Part shown: piece by piece, positions 16,782 to 23,844 of the stretch
How the letters are laid out: each line of letters begins with the position of its first letter
How positions within the stretch are numbered: the first letter of the stretch is position 1
Origin: Desulfurellaceae bacterium
Lineage (GTDB): Bacteria; Desulfobacterota; Binatia; Bin18
Length of the DNA: 48,669 nucleotides
Assembly: GCA_021296095.1 (NCBI GenBank)
Contig: JAGWBB010000018.1
Span: 1-48,669 of the forward strand
Reading direction: 5' to 3'
Program-made: the position numbers and the translations under genes
The notes under the pieces: model-generated
The model's input: only the letters and a program-made list of their open reading frames with translations
Database searches by the model: none
What the model was told of the DNA's origin: nothing

Positions 16782-16877
16782 TTATATCTCCTGCAATATT
16801 CTCCGGAATTCCTCAAACTTCAGATGGAACAGCACTTTTTCCATGGTGGAAGCGCTGATGATCGGGAGTTTGCTCAC
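16782..16877 (-). pseudogene. HicA toxin remnant with internal deletion
   Basis: Immediately after hicB, and overlapping its TGA by 4 bases (GTGA), an open frame of 31 codons starts MSKLPIISASTMEKVLF, the amino end of HicA mRNA interferases, and closes with EEFRRILQEI and TAA, like the C-terminal helix of the family. The central 40-50 residues, including the double-stranded-RNA-binding-like fold and the catalytic histidine (GSH motif), are missing. Reading frame and coupling are intact, so a mini-protein may still be made, but it cannot be an active RNase. Assignment rests on both ends and on the hicB partner. Confidence 0.65.
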
Positions 16878-17104
16878 ACGCTTACTGAAATCTGCTGAAT
16901 ACCGATGAACGGGGTGAGTTCAAGCTCTTCTCCTTGCTCTCGCCTTTCTTCCAGACACACTTCAACAACTTCCTGAAGATTGTGTCGCAGCTCATCAAGG
17001 GTTGCGCCTTGCGTATGCGCTCCGGGGAGCGCTGGAATAGTGCCGACAAAAAGCTGTGTATCAGGATCGAACTCGATATAGGCAGTCAGGGTGTGTTTTT
17101 GCAT
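16874..17104 (-). CDS. hicB: HicB-family antitoxin
   Basis: 76 residues forming the partial RNase H-like fold of HicB: YIEFDPDTQLFVGTIPALPG followed by AHTQGATLDELRHNLQEVVE and a charged tail. The GxxPxLPG and T-x-GxTxxEAxxN-type blocks are those of HicB antitoxins that inhibit HicA. There is no C-terminal DNA-binding domain, as in many short HicBs. ATG 17104 is the natural start. The frame extends upstream through the epimerase gene but is not family-like there. Its toxin partner is reduced to a 31-codon remnant, so the antitoxin is orphaned. Confidence 0.85.
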   Translation of the reverse strand: MQKHTLTAYIEFDPDTQLFVGTIPALPGAHTQGATLDELRHNLQEVVEVCLEERREQGEELELTPFIGIQQISVSV

Positions 17105-17117
17105 CACTGGTCCTCTC

Positions 17118-18221
17118 TCACCGGTCCCGATGGTCGCGCGTCTGGCCGGGAGCCTTGGGGTGGGCGTAGGGGTGGGGGCGCTCGGTGGCCACCTCAAACG
17201 GAATGGCCTCCAGGTGGGCCATGCTGTCCCGGTAGGCGGCGACCAGGCGGTCTTCGCCCTCGTAATTAAACGGGTCTTGGAGGCGTTTCTCGATTTCCCC
17301 GCCCCGTTCCGGTTGATGCTCGACATACCACCTGACGGTGCTGGTCAGGGCGTCTTCGACCGTGTGGACATCGGTGTAGCCGAGCTGCTTCTTGATCTTG
17401 GTCAGATCGACGACCCGGTGGTGGGAGCTTTGCTGCATGGCATACGGATGGGACGGGCGGGCGATATGGTGCGGCATGCTGACAATATCCCACTCGTAGT
17501 CCAGCTCCTTGGAGATGACCTCAACGACCTGACGCAGGCTGAACTGCTGCTCGTCGCCACAGTTATACAGCTGGCCGGCCGAGGCTTCGGGCTGATCCAC
17601 GGCCAGCAGAACGGCGTGGGCCAGATTGCCCGCATAGCCGTGGGTAAACAGCATCAGCCCGGCATCCGGCAGAATGATATACGGCCGCTTATCCAGGATA
17701 CGCCGGATGACGCTCCACTCGCGGGGGACGAGTTGGTACGGGCCGTAGACGTAGGGATAGCGGAAGTAGGCGGCGGTCGGGTGGGTTTCCAGGACGGCCT
17801 GCTCGGTCTGGGCAATCAGATACGCAAAGCGCAGTTCCTCCTCGCTATCGACCACCGGCGCGTCTTCGGGAACCGCCCCCTTCAGGCCGGGCGGGAACAG
17901 CGCATAAGCGTCCATATAGCCCCGATAGCTGGCCACCCCACCGACCCCGACAAAGCGGCCGACTTTGCCGACCAGGGCTTCGGCCACAAAGCGGATGCGA
18001 CCATAGGTCACCACGGCCAGATCAAAGGTTCGTGTGCCCAGGGCCTCATCAATGGTTTCCCGAAAGTGCGGGTCGCCGTGAATATGTTCGACCTGGGGCG
18101 GTATCTCGGGAATTTCGTGGGTTCCGCGGTGAAAAATCGTGACCTCATAGCCCCGTTCGATCAGGCCATTGACGATAAACGGGCCGGTTGGGCCAGTCCC
18201 TCCGACGACAAGTGCTTTCAT
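17118..18221 (-). CDS. NAD(P)-dependent epimerase/dehydratase-like protein
   Basis: 367 residues, extended SDR. The dinucleotide loop is GGTGPTGPFI (7-16), followed by GYEVTIFHRG. The region that should hold the catalytic YxxxK reads AYLIAQTEQA, with Tyr134 but glutamine at 138 in place of lysine. It resembles isoflavone-reductase/CSP41-type atypical SDRs that have diverged active sites. FRYPYVYGPYQLVPREW and the later LYNCGDEQQFSLRQVVEVI are typical substrate-side motifs. Redox activity on a nucleotide sugar is therefore not assured. It sits 13 bases upstream of hicB on the same strand; the pairing is probably accidental. Confidence 0.8.
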   Translation of the reverse strand: MKALVVGGTGPTGPFIVNGLIERGYEVTIFHRGTHEIPEIPPQVEHIHGDPHFRETIDEALGTRTFDLAVVTYGRIRFVAEALVGKVGRFVGVGGVASYRGYMDAYALFPPGLKGAVPEDAPVVDSEEELRFAYLIAQTEQAVLETHPTAAYFRYPYVYGPYQLVPREWSVIRRILDKRPYIILPDAGLMLFTHGYAGNLAHAVLLAVDQPEASAGQLYNCGDEQQFSLRQVVEVISKELDYEWDIVSMPHHIARPSHPYAMQQSSHHRVVDLTKIKKQLGYTDVHTVEDALTSTVRWYVEHQPERGGEIEKRLQDPFNYEGEDRLVAAYRDSMAHLEAIPFEVATERPHPYAHPKAPGQTRDHRDR

Positions 18222-18243
18222 TTGTCCTCCCTATTCTTCGGCA

Positions 18244-18564
18244 TCAGTCCCCACCATCCAGAATCCGAGCGATATCTCGTCCACCGTACAGGACACGCTC
18301 GATGAAAACGGTCTGCTCTGTGACACGGTAAAAAATAAGATGTCTGGTAAACCCTCGAATGCGCCAGATGCGGAGTCCCTGTAACCGTGGATGGGAAGTC
18401 TGGTACTGTCTGCCCATTTCCGGTTGTTGCGCTAACTGTTCAAACGTCCTGCGTGCGGCTGTAACAAATCGCCTGGCAGCAGACGGACTATCTTGCAGAA
18501 TATCCGTGGTCGTTGCAACGAGGTCTTCTTCCACCGCTCGCTCAACAACAAGCTGCCGTTTCAC
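18244..18564 (-). CDS. parE: ParE/RelE-superfamily toxin
   Basis: 106 residues, full length for the ParE/RelE fold. It begins with a strand and helix (QLVVERAVEEDLVATTTDIL), then SAARRFVTAARRTFEQLAQQPEMG, and ends with the beta-sheet RIWRIRGFTRHLIFYRVTEQ and VLYGGRDIARIL, the classic ParE ending. The ParE branch poisons DNA gyrase whereas RelE cuts mRNA; the pattern FxxFxxxLxxxPxxG and the ParD-like partner favour ParE. It overlaps the antitoxin gene by 4 bases (ATGA). Unlike the other toxin loci here, both partners look intact. Confidence 0.88.
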   Translation of the reverse strand: MKRQLVVERAVEEDLVATTTDILQDSPSAARRFVTAARRTFEQLAQQPEMGRQYQTSHPRLQGLRIWRIRGFTRHLIFYRVTEQTVFIERVLYGGRDIARILDGGD

Positions 18565-18851
18565 GACTTTCCAGGCTGATTTTTTCGTGCCGTCGGCTCT
18601 CGGACGATCCCTTCAAGGCGATCCCAAAACTCTGGGGTCAACTCGCGGTAGTCGCCCCGTTCCACCGCTTCCAGCAACTTCGCTTCCAGCTGCTGCCGGG
18701 TTGCTTGGTCCTGGTCGGCACGAATGAGGGAGCGGACATACTCGCTCACCGTATGAAAGCCCTGACTGGCGATACGCTCCTTAATGAACATTTCCATCGT
18801 CGCTGGAACAGGGACGCTCAAGATTTTCTTTGCATGGATTTCGGCGCTCAT
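18561..18851 (-). CDS. parD: ParD-like antitoxin
   Basis: 96 residues. The N-terminal ribbon-helix-helix reads LSVPVPATMEMFIKERI followed by GFHTVSEYVRSLIRADQD, the ParD DNA-binding dimer; a disordered, charged C-terminal tail would wrap ParE. It would neutralise ParE and repress its own promoter. No Shine-Dalgarno sequence precedes the ATG (AGACTGCGCTT), and a promoter-like TTGTGA-N17-TAGACT lies so close upstream that the transcript may be leaderless. The start is divergent from the restriction-modification gene, 118 bases away. Confidence 0.85.
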   Translation of the reverse strand: MSAEIHAKKILSVPVPATMEMFIKERIASQGFHTVSEYVRSLIRADQDQATRQQLEAKLLEAVERGDYRELTPEFWDRLEGIVREPTARKNQPGKS

Positions 18852-18857
18852 AAGCGC

Positions 18858-18886
18858 AGTCTATCAGTCGTCTGATTTATTCACAA
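18858..18886 (-). promoter_or_regulatory. Putative leaderless promoter of parDE
   Basis: On the minus strand, TTGTGA (18886-18881) and TAGACT (18863-18858) are separated by 17 bases. A start about 7 bases past the -10 would fall on the parD ATG. The same arrangement, TTGTGA-N17-TACGCT, occurs in the second copy of the direct repeat, upstream of the gene ending at 22492. The hexamers match sigma-70 consensus only moderately. Confidence 0.4.
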
Positions 18887-18893
18887 GAAATCA
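18862..18893. repeat. Direct repeat copy 1 flanking the RM block
   Basis: 32 bases matching 22864-22895 at 26 positions, in the same orientation: TATCAGT, ten variable bases, then the identical 15-base core ATTCACAAGAAATCA. The two copies lie 4.0 kb apart and enclose the restriction-modification gene and the small gene after it. Each copy also lies directly before a minus-strand gene, so a shared promoter or operator is an alternative explanation. Confidence 0.65.
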
Positions 18894-18901
18894 TATCCTG
18901 A

Positions 18902-18927
18902 AGAGTGTCCTGGTCCTTGTACACTCT
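18902..18927. promoter_or_regulatory. Inverted repeat and weak promoter upstream of the RM gene
   Basis: A 7-bp perfect inverted repeat, AGAGTGT (18902-18908) and ACACTCT (18921-18927), with a 12-base spacer lies in the parD/RM divergent region. It overlaps the candidate -35 (TTGTAC, 18917) of a weak plus-strand promoter whose -10 is CATAAA (18940, 17-base spacing). This would suit a dimeric repressor controlling the restriction enzyme, perhaps ParD or another ribbon-helix-helix protein. No regulator binding is demonstrated. Confidence 0.4.
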
Positions 18928-18969
18928 GCTGTTCAAGGGCATAAAAGCTCCTGTTGCGAGGGAACACCC

Positions 18970-21900
18970 ATGCCGATTGCCGCGGCTGCCAAACCAAAAG
19001 ACATCAAGGACTACTACGCGGCTCTGGACGCCTACGCTGAGCAGGGCGTGACGCATGAAGGGGCGGTGCGTTCGGCCTTTCAAAATCTGCTGGTCGAGAC
19101 CGGTCGGCGGGCCGGCTGGACGCTCATCCCGGAGTTGCCGCTGGGGTCCATCCGGCCTGACGGGACGTTTCGGGATGAGTATTTCCTCAACCGCGGCTAC
19201 TGGGAAGCCAAGGACACGAAAGATCGGCTTGAAGCCGAAATCGAGAAGAAAAGAGCCAAAGGCTATCCGCTGACAAACACGATTTTTGAAGACACCCGAC
19301 ACGCCTACCTGTACCAGAACGGTCAGGTCGCCATGCAGGTTGACCTGACCGAGCGGGAACAGCTCAGCAACCTGCTCATCACCTTTTTCTCGTACACGGA
19401 ACCCGCCCATGAGGACTTCGGCACGGCGGTGGGCGATTTCAAGCAGCGCGTGCCGGACCTGGCCCGCGGCCTTGTCCAGATCATCCAGGCTGCCCACACC
19501 ACCAACGCCAGATTCAAGCGGGCGGTTGCCAGTTTCTTTGAGCTGTGCCAGGACTCGCTGAATCCCAACATCAGTGAAGCGGCGGTTGACGAGATGCTGG
19601 TGCAGCATCTTTTGACCGAGCGGCTCATTCGGACGATTTTTGACAGTCAGGATTTTACCCGCCGGAACGTGATTGCGGCCGAGGTGGAAAAAGTCATCGA
19701 CGCCTTGGTCAGCAGGGCGTTCAACCGGCATGAATTTCTGAAACGGCTCGACCCGTTCTATCTGGCTATCGAGTCCGCCGCCCGAACGATTACGGATTTC
19801 AGCGAGAAGCAGCACTTCCTGAACGCCGTCTACGAGCGCTTCTTTCAGGGCTACTCAATCAAGGCAGCCGATACCCTTGGCATCGTCTACACGCCCCAGG
19901 AAATTGTCGATTTCATGTGTTCAAGCGTCGAGCAGGTGCTCAAGGAAGAGTTTGGCAAGCAGCTCAGCGACCCGGGCGTGAACATTCTCGACCCCTGCAC
20001 GGGAACCGGGAATTTCGTGGTGAACCTCCTGCGCCGCATTCCCAGGCGCGACCTGCGGCGCGTGTACACCGAGCAGCTGTTTGCCAACGAGGTCATGCTG
20101 CTGCCGTACTACATCGCCGCGCTCAACATCGAACATGCCTACTACGAACGCACCGGCGAGTATGAGCCGTTCGACGGCCTGTGCTTTGTTGACACGCTCG
20201 AACTGGCAGAGGGCAGCGAGCAACAATTTGCCTTTATGACCGAGGAGAACACCGCACGGGTAGAACGCCAGAAGACCGCCCCTATTACCGTTATTATCGG
20301 CAACCCGCCCTACAACGTCGGACAGATTAACGAAAACGACAACAACAAAAACCGGAAGTACAAAGTCATCGATGAGCGTATCAGAGTCACGTATGCCAAG
20401 GATTCCAGGGCGAGCAATGTCAACAAGCTCTCTGACGCCTACGTGAAGTTCTTTCGCTGGGCTGTAGAGCGGCTGGAAGAGCGGGACGGGATTGTATGCT
20501 TTGTGACCAATAACAGCTTCGTGGATCAAACCACTTTCGATGGCGTAAGGAAAAACCTGTTGCAAGATTTCACGAGTATTTACCACGTCGATCTGCACGG
20601 CAACGTCCGGGAGAATCCCAAGCTCAGCGGGACAACTCACAACGTATTCGGTATCCAGGTTGGCGTCGGCATTACGGTTGCTGTTCGTAAGGGGCAGCAC
20701 GTGGACCGTACCTTGCTGTATCATCGCGTTCCCGAAGGCTGGCGTAAGGAAGAGAAGCTGTCTTGGCTGACAAAGAAGCAGAACGTTGCAGGGGTAGAAT
20801 GGCGGACCCTGCAACCGGACGAGAGACACACCTGGATTCTTCCTCCACACGCTGATGAGTTCAGGGCACTACTCCCCATCGGGAGTCGAGAAACGAAAGC
20901 GAATAAGCAAAGAGACGAAGAGGCACTTTTCAAAACGTTCTCCATTGGCGTCAATACCAACCGGGATGCGTGGGTCTATTGCTTTGATAAAAATCAACTG
21001 GCCGATCAAGTCCAAAGGAGCATCGAAACATATAACAGCGAGATTGACCGTTGGAAGCGAGCAAAGATGCCGAAGGACATCGATAATTTCGTTGTCAATG
21101 ATGAATCAAAGCTCAAGTGGAGCAGCAGGCTTAAGGAGACATTTGCGCGTGGCCTCTATACGGATTTTGAAGAAGGAAAAATGAGGAACGCCCTCTATCG
21201 CCCTTTCACGAAACGCTTCTTATTCTTTGATTCCATCATGAATCATCGCCAAGGCATCTCGCCCTACATCTTTCCGACAACGGATGCCGAGAAGGAAAAT
21301 CTTCTTATTTGCGTTCCAAGCGTAGGAAATCGTAAAGATTTTGGTTGCATGGTCACCAATCTGATTCCTCCTTTAGACCTAGCCTTTGAGAAAGCCCAAT
21401 GCTTTCCCTTCTACGTCTACAACGAAGACGGCACGAACCGGCGTGAGAACATTACCGACTGGGGGCTTCAGCAGTTCCGCGACCATTACAACGACAATAC
21501 CATAACCAAATGGGACGTTTTCTATTACGTCTATGGCCTGCTGCACCATTCCGGCTATCGGGAGAAGTTCGCCGATAACCTGAAACGTGAGCTGCCGCGC
21601 ATTCCGTTTGCCCCAGACTTTCAGGCCTTCGCTTCTGCCGGTAAACAGCTTGCCCGGCTGCATCTCGAATACGAAGACCTTGAGCCGTATGATTTGCAAT
21701 GGATCGAATCGGACGAGGTGCCGCTCTCGTACCGCGTAGAGCGCCTAAAGCTCAGCAAGGACAAAACCGCCCTGATAGTCAACGATTCGCTCACCCTGGC
21801 CGGGATTCCCCCGGATGTGTTCGCCTATCGCCTCGGCAACCGCAGCGCCCTGGAGTGGGTCATCGACCAGTACCGTGTCAAGACGGACAAACGCAGTGGC

Positions 21901-22026
21901 ATCCGCTCCGACCCCAACCGTCTCGACGACGAAGAATACATCGTCCGCCTCGTCGGCCAAGTCGTCCGCGTCAGCCTGGAAACGGTAAGCATCGTCCGCG
22001 GTCTACCGGAAGATAGTGGATCATAA
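18970..22026 (+). CDS. Single-chain restriction-modification protein (N6-adenine MTase, type ISP/IIG-like)
   Basis: 1018 residues. At the N terminus, D64 (IRPDGTF) and E79-A-K81 (GYWEAKD) form a PD-(D/E)xK-like nuclease signature. Motif I of an N6-adenine methyltransferase is DPCTGTGNF at 341, and motif IV NPPY is at 445-448 (IIGNPPYNVGQ). The C-terminal third (about residues 630-1018) should be the target-recognition domain. The domain order and C-terminal half resemble type ISP enzymes (LlaBIII group), but no helicase motifs (GxGKT, DExx) are seen, so translocation is unlikely and a type IIG-like cut-and-methylate enzyme is inferred. The ATG has GAGGGA upstream. Bases 20850-21420 are visibly AT-richer than the flanks (24 G+C in the 60 bases from 21301), suggesting a transferred recognition domain. 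Confidence 0.85.
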   Translation: MPIAAAAKPKDIKDYYAALDAYAEQGVTHEGAVRSAFQNLLVETGRRAGWTLIPELPLGSIRPDGTFRDEYFLNRGYWEAKDTKDRLEAEIEKKRAKGYPLTNTIFEDTRHAYLYQNGQVAMQVDLTEREQLSNLLITFFSYTEPAHEDFGTAVGDFKQRVPDLARGLVQIIQAAHTTNARFKRAVASFFELCQDSLNPNISEAAVDEMLVQHLLTERLIRTIFDSQDFTRRNVIAAEVEKVIDALVSRAFNRHEFLKRLDPFYLAIESAARTITDFSEKQHFLNAVYERFFQGYSIKAADTLGIVYTPQEIVDFMCSSVEQVLKEEFGKQLSDPGVNILDPCTGTGNFVVNLLRRIPRRDLRRVYTEQLFANEVMLLPYYIAALNIEHAYYERTGEYEPFDGLCFVDTLELAEGSEQQFAFMTEENTARVERQKTAPITVIIGNPPYNVGQINENDNNKNRKYKVIDERIRVTYAKDSRASNVNKLSDAYVKFFRWAVERLEERDGIVCFVTNNSFVDQTTFDGVRKNLLQDFTSIYHVDLHGNVRENPKLSGTTHNVFGIQVGVGITVAVRKGQHVDRTLLYHRVPEGWRKEEKLSWLTKKQNVAGVEWRTLQPDERHTWILPPHADEFRALLPIGSRETKANKQRDEEALFKTFSIGVNTNRDAWVYCFDKNQLADQVQRSIETYNSEIDRWKRAKMPKDIDNFVVNDESKLKWSSRLKETFARGLYTDFEEGKMRNALYRPFTKRFLFFDSIMNHRQGISPYIFPTTDAEKENLLICVPSVGNRKDFGCMVTNLIPPLDLAFEKAQCFPFYVYNEDGTNRRENITDWGLQQFRDHYNDNTITKWDVFYYVYGLLHHSGYREKFADNLKRELPRIPFAPDFQAFASAGKQLARLHLEYEDLEPYDLQWIESDEVPLSYRVERLKLSKDKTALIVNDSLTLAGIPPDVFAYRLGNRSALEWVIDQYRVKTDKRSGIRSDPNRLDDEEYIVRLVGQVVRVSLETVSIVRGLPEDSGS

Positions 22027-22066
22027 GGACTCAGAGGTCATGTTCATTGTGCTTGAAGGAAAGCCT

Positions 22067-22453
22067 ATGCCGGAGCATTCTATAACGCTCACACTCCCTG
22101 ATGCGCTCTACCGACAAGCCCAGCAGGTCGCAAAAACAACCCAACAGGCAATCGAAGAGGTTGTCTTGGCATGGATACATCCTGCTCCAGAAGAGGGCCT
22201 GATGGGACTTGATGGGTTATCGAACGATGAGTTGCTCGCCGTCGCCCGAACGACCGTTCCCCCGGTTCACACCCGCCGGCTGCAAGACTTGCTCACTGCC
22301 CAGCGCCAGCGGAACCTCACCGAGAGCGAGCAACAGGAAGCGACAAAGCTTGTTGAACAAGAAGATCTGCTGACTCTTCGCAAATCGAAGGCTTTGTTAC
22401 TCCTCAAGCGGCGAGGCGCTCTCACTGGGAACCTCTCCGCCTTCGGTGTGTGA
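22067..22453 (+). CDS. Unrecognised small protein downstream of the RM gene
   Basis: 128 residues from ATG 22067, chosen because GAAGGAAA lies 6 bases before it; an upstream frame overlapping the RM stop by 11 bases could give 145. The N terminus SITLTLPDALYRQAQQVAKT looks like a ribbon-helix-helix or antitoxin-type start. The middle has SNDELLAVARTTVPP, and the C-terminal half is helical and leucine-rich (LTESEQQEATKLVEQEDLL, then LLLLKRR). Similar small proteins occur in cyanobacteria and other phyla, often beside toxin or defence genes; this is from memory and unnamed. It may be co-transcribed with the RM gene and regulate or modulate it. Confidence 0.65.
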   Translation: MPEHSITLTLPDALYRQAQQVAKTTQQAIEEVVLAWIHPAPEEGLMGLDGLSNDELLAVARTTVPPVHTRRLQDLLTAQRQRNLTESEQQEATKLVEQEDLLTLRKSKALLLLKRRGALTGNLSAFGV

Positions 22454-22491
22454 TGGCGTCGCTGGCCGATTGGCTTCGGTTGGGAAACGTT

Positions 22492-22848
22492 CTAAGACTG
22501 GTCAGATTGCGGTCGGGCGTCGGCTGTCCATTCTTCTTCGCTAAAGAAAACCAAGGAACAGAACTGTTCCGAATCTTCCTTCTCTTCTCGTGCAAGGACT
22601 CTGAGGGATGCAGCGCTACATTGAGCAACAGCGTCTTGCCAGTGCGCTGCTTGCAGAAAAGGCGACCAGTCCGCCGAATTGATCGGGACGTGAGGCTGAA
22701 CCTTGCCCTCTCGGATGTGCACAAAATCGATGCCAATGACCGCAATCCTCTTTTGTGAACATTCCTCCGCAAGCCGTGTGGCCTCTCGCAGCGGAAGGTA
22801 TTGCTCGTTCCCTCTGTCCATCGAACCTTTCTTCTCTTGGGTCTCCAT
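22492..22848 (-). CDS. Unrecognised acidic small protein, immunity-like
   Basis: 118 residues from ATG 22848; the frame is open to ATGs at 22875 and 22878, but those lie inside the direct repeat. A helix (YLPLREATRLAEECSQKRI) leads to a strand AVIGIDFVHI, then VPINSADWSPFL and a C-terminal helix and strand ending CSLVFFSEEEW. The composition is acidic with several Trp residues, as in many immunity proteins, but I recognise no family. No ribosome-binding site is seen. A promoter-like element identical in layout to that of parD lies immediately upstream. It is convergent with the small gene after the RM enzyme. Confidence 0.55.
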   Translation of the reverse strand: METQEKKGSMDRGNEQYLPLREATRLAEECSQKRIAVIGIDFVHIREGKVQPHVPINSADWSPFLQAAHWQDAVAQCSAASLRVLAREEKEDSEQFCSLVFFSEEEWTADARPQSDQS

Positions 22849-22863
22849 GCTCGTGAGATAGCG

Positions 22864-22895
22864 TATCAGTGACATCATTGATTCACAAGAAATCA
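22864..22895. repeat. Direct repeat copy 2 flanking the RM block
   Basis: Second copy of the 32-base repeat at 18862, with the same 15-base core ATTCACAAGAAATCA (22881-22895) and TATCAGT (22864-22870). On the minus strand it reads as TTGTGA-N17-TACGCT, with the -10 hexamer 11 bases before ATG 22848. The region right of it, to about 23030, has no clear coding potential and may be decayed. Confidence 0.65.
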
Positions 22896-23033
22896 GATGA
22901 GGAGGGAAGTGCTCGGGCAGGGGTAGGAGACCTCTCTCACAGCTCTTGTCAACAGGAATCCTCCTTAGTACGCTTCGCCAAGTGGCACGAACTCCCCGGC
23001 TGATTTTGGCCCCTCGTTCCTTAGCTCAGTCAC

Positions 23034-23221
23034 GGGTTATTGCGAAGGGGAATCGCATCCGGGATGTTCAACGATTGGTGGAGACATGTGGCGGCAGGAG
23101 ATCAAAGCGGGTCAAAAAAAGCAGCCTGCCCTTCGACACGGAGAGGAACCGCTACGAGTACCATTGGTATGAACATCCGGGTATTGGGCGCGTCGAGGTC
23201 AGACGTAAAAAGGTTGGCTGA
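23034..23221 (+). pseudogene. Toxin-C-terminal-like module without N-terminal start
   Basis: From about 23034 the frame reads VIAKGNRIRDVQRLVETCGG, then RRSKRVKKSSLPFDTERNRY and EYHWYEHPGIGRVEVRRKK, ending at TGA 23221. I recall closely similar segments at the C-terminal tips of polymorphic (RHS/CDI-type) toxins: K-GxxIRDVxRLVxxYGG followed by a basic stretch and HWYExxGIGR. No convincing start codon or ribosome-binding site exists: the frame is open back to TTG 22946, but that upstream part is not family-like. This is therefore best read as a displaced toxin tip rather than a working gene. Family assignment is tentative. Confidence 0.45.
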
Positions 23222-23224
23222 AAG

Positions 23225-23548
23225 ATGATCGTCAAGCTCCGTAGGCGAAACGCTCGCTATCCCGACCTCTCTTCGCACCAGCAGTATATGGTGATCGGGG
23301 TTGAGGCCGATGCGTTTCGTATCCTCAACGATGAAGGGCGTCCGTATCTGTATCCGGCTCGGCTCTTTGAGGTCCTTGATCCACGCGAGCCGGCGGATTG
23401 GGCCACCGAATTTGGTGAAGACGGCGAACGCTACGCTTATCCCCCCCCACTGAATAGCAACGGCTTTTTCGAGGACTTCTTTGAGTCCGACAAGGAAGCG
23501 GTAGCGACCTTCTGGCGCGTAGTGAACCAACGCCTTGCTGCGGCGTGA
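23225..23548 (+). CDS. Immunity-like small protein
   Basis: 107 residues, starting 3 bases after the toxin-like module. Pattern: YPDLSSHQQYMVIGVEADAF, RILNDEGRPYLYPARLFEV, then WATEFGEDGERYAYPPPL and a C-terminal GFFEDFFESDKEAVATFWR. I recall this SH3-like beta-barrel plus acidic tail (YPxL...YxVIGIEAD...ILxDEGxPxLYPxxLFEV) as a widespread family found beside polymorphic-toxin tips. Toxin-then-immunity order with near-zero spacing is the hallmark arrangement. It is intact whereas the toxin tip has lost its carrier, which fits an orphan immunity gene kept for protection against neighbours. Confidence 0.6.
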   Translation: MIVKLRRRNARYPDLSSHQQYMVIGVEADAFRILNDEGRPYLYPARLFEVLDPREPADWATEFGEDGERYAYPPPLNSNGFFEDFFESDKEAVATFWRVVNQRLAAA

Positions 23549-23582
23549 TTAACCAGCTTCTTCAAAACCGTGGTGGCCTTCC

Positions 23583-23828
23583 TCATCCTGTCCGCTTTCC
23601 TTCAGCCACAAACGGCGCCAAGGCGATGAGCACTCCTGTTTTCTCGACAATGTCCGCCCCAACCGGCGCCATGTTGTCTCCTGCCGCAAAGGTTTCCTCT
23701 TCTGTCCTATACCCTGCCTCGACATAGACCACCGTGTCTTCTCCCTGAATGGCTTTAGGGGGAACGATAAACCGGCTCAGAGCGTCGAGTGTTTTCGCGT
23801 CTCCAGTGAGAGCAAGCTGTGTTTTCAT
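23583..23828 (-). CDS. Unrecognised small protein after CocE hydrolase
   Basis: 81 residues, starting 16 bases after the CocE-type hydrolase ends and on the same strand, so probably co-transcribed. It opens MKTQLALTGDAKTLDALSRF, then a beta-rich part (DTVVYVEAGYRTEEETFAAG), and ends with IVEKTGVLIALAPFVAEG. No domain, signal peptide or membrane segment is clear. The ribosome-binding site GGGAGCGG is mediocre. It is most likely a small cytoplasmic protein of unknown role; overprediction cannot be excluded. Confidence 0.5.
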   Translation of the reverse strand: MKTQLALTGDAKTLDALSRFIVPPKAIQGEDTVVYVEAGYRTEEETFAAGDNMAPVGADIVEKTGVLIALAPFVAEGKRTG

Positions 23829-23844
23829 TCCGACGCCCGCTCCC

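Noticed and set aside
22946-23030. Upstream extension of the toxin-like frame to TTG 22946
   Set aside because: No ribosome-binding site and the added residues show no family resemblance; it is probably decayed DNA.
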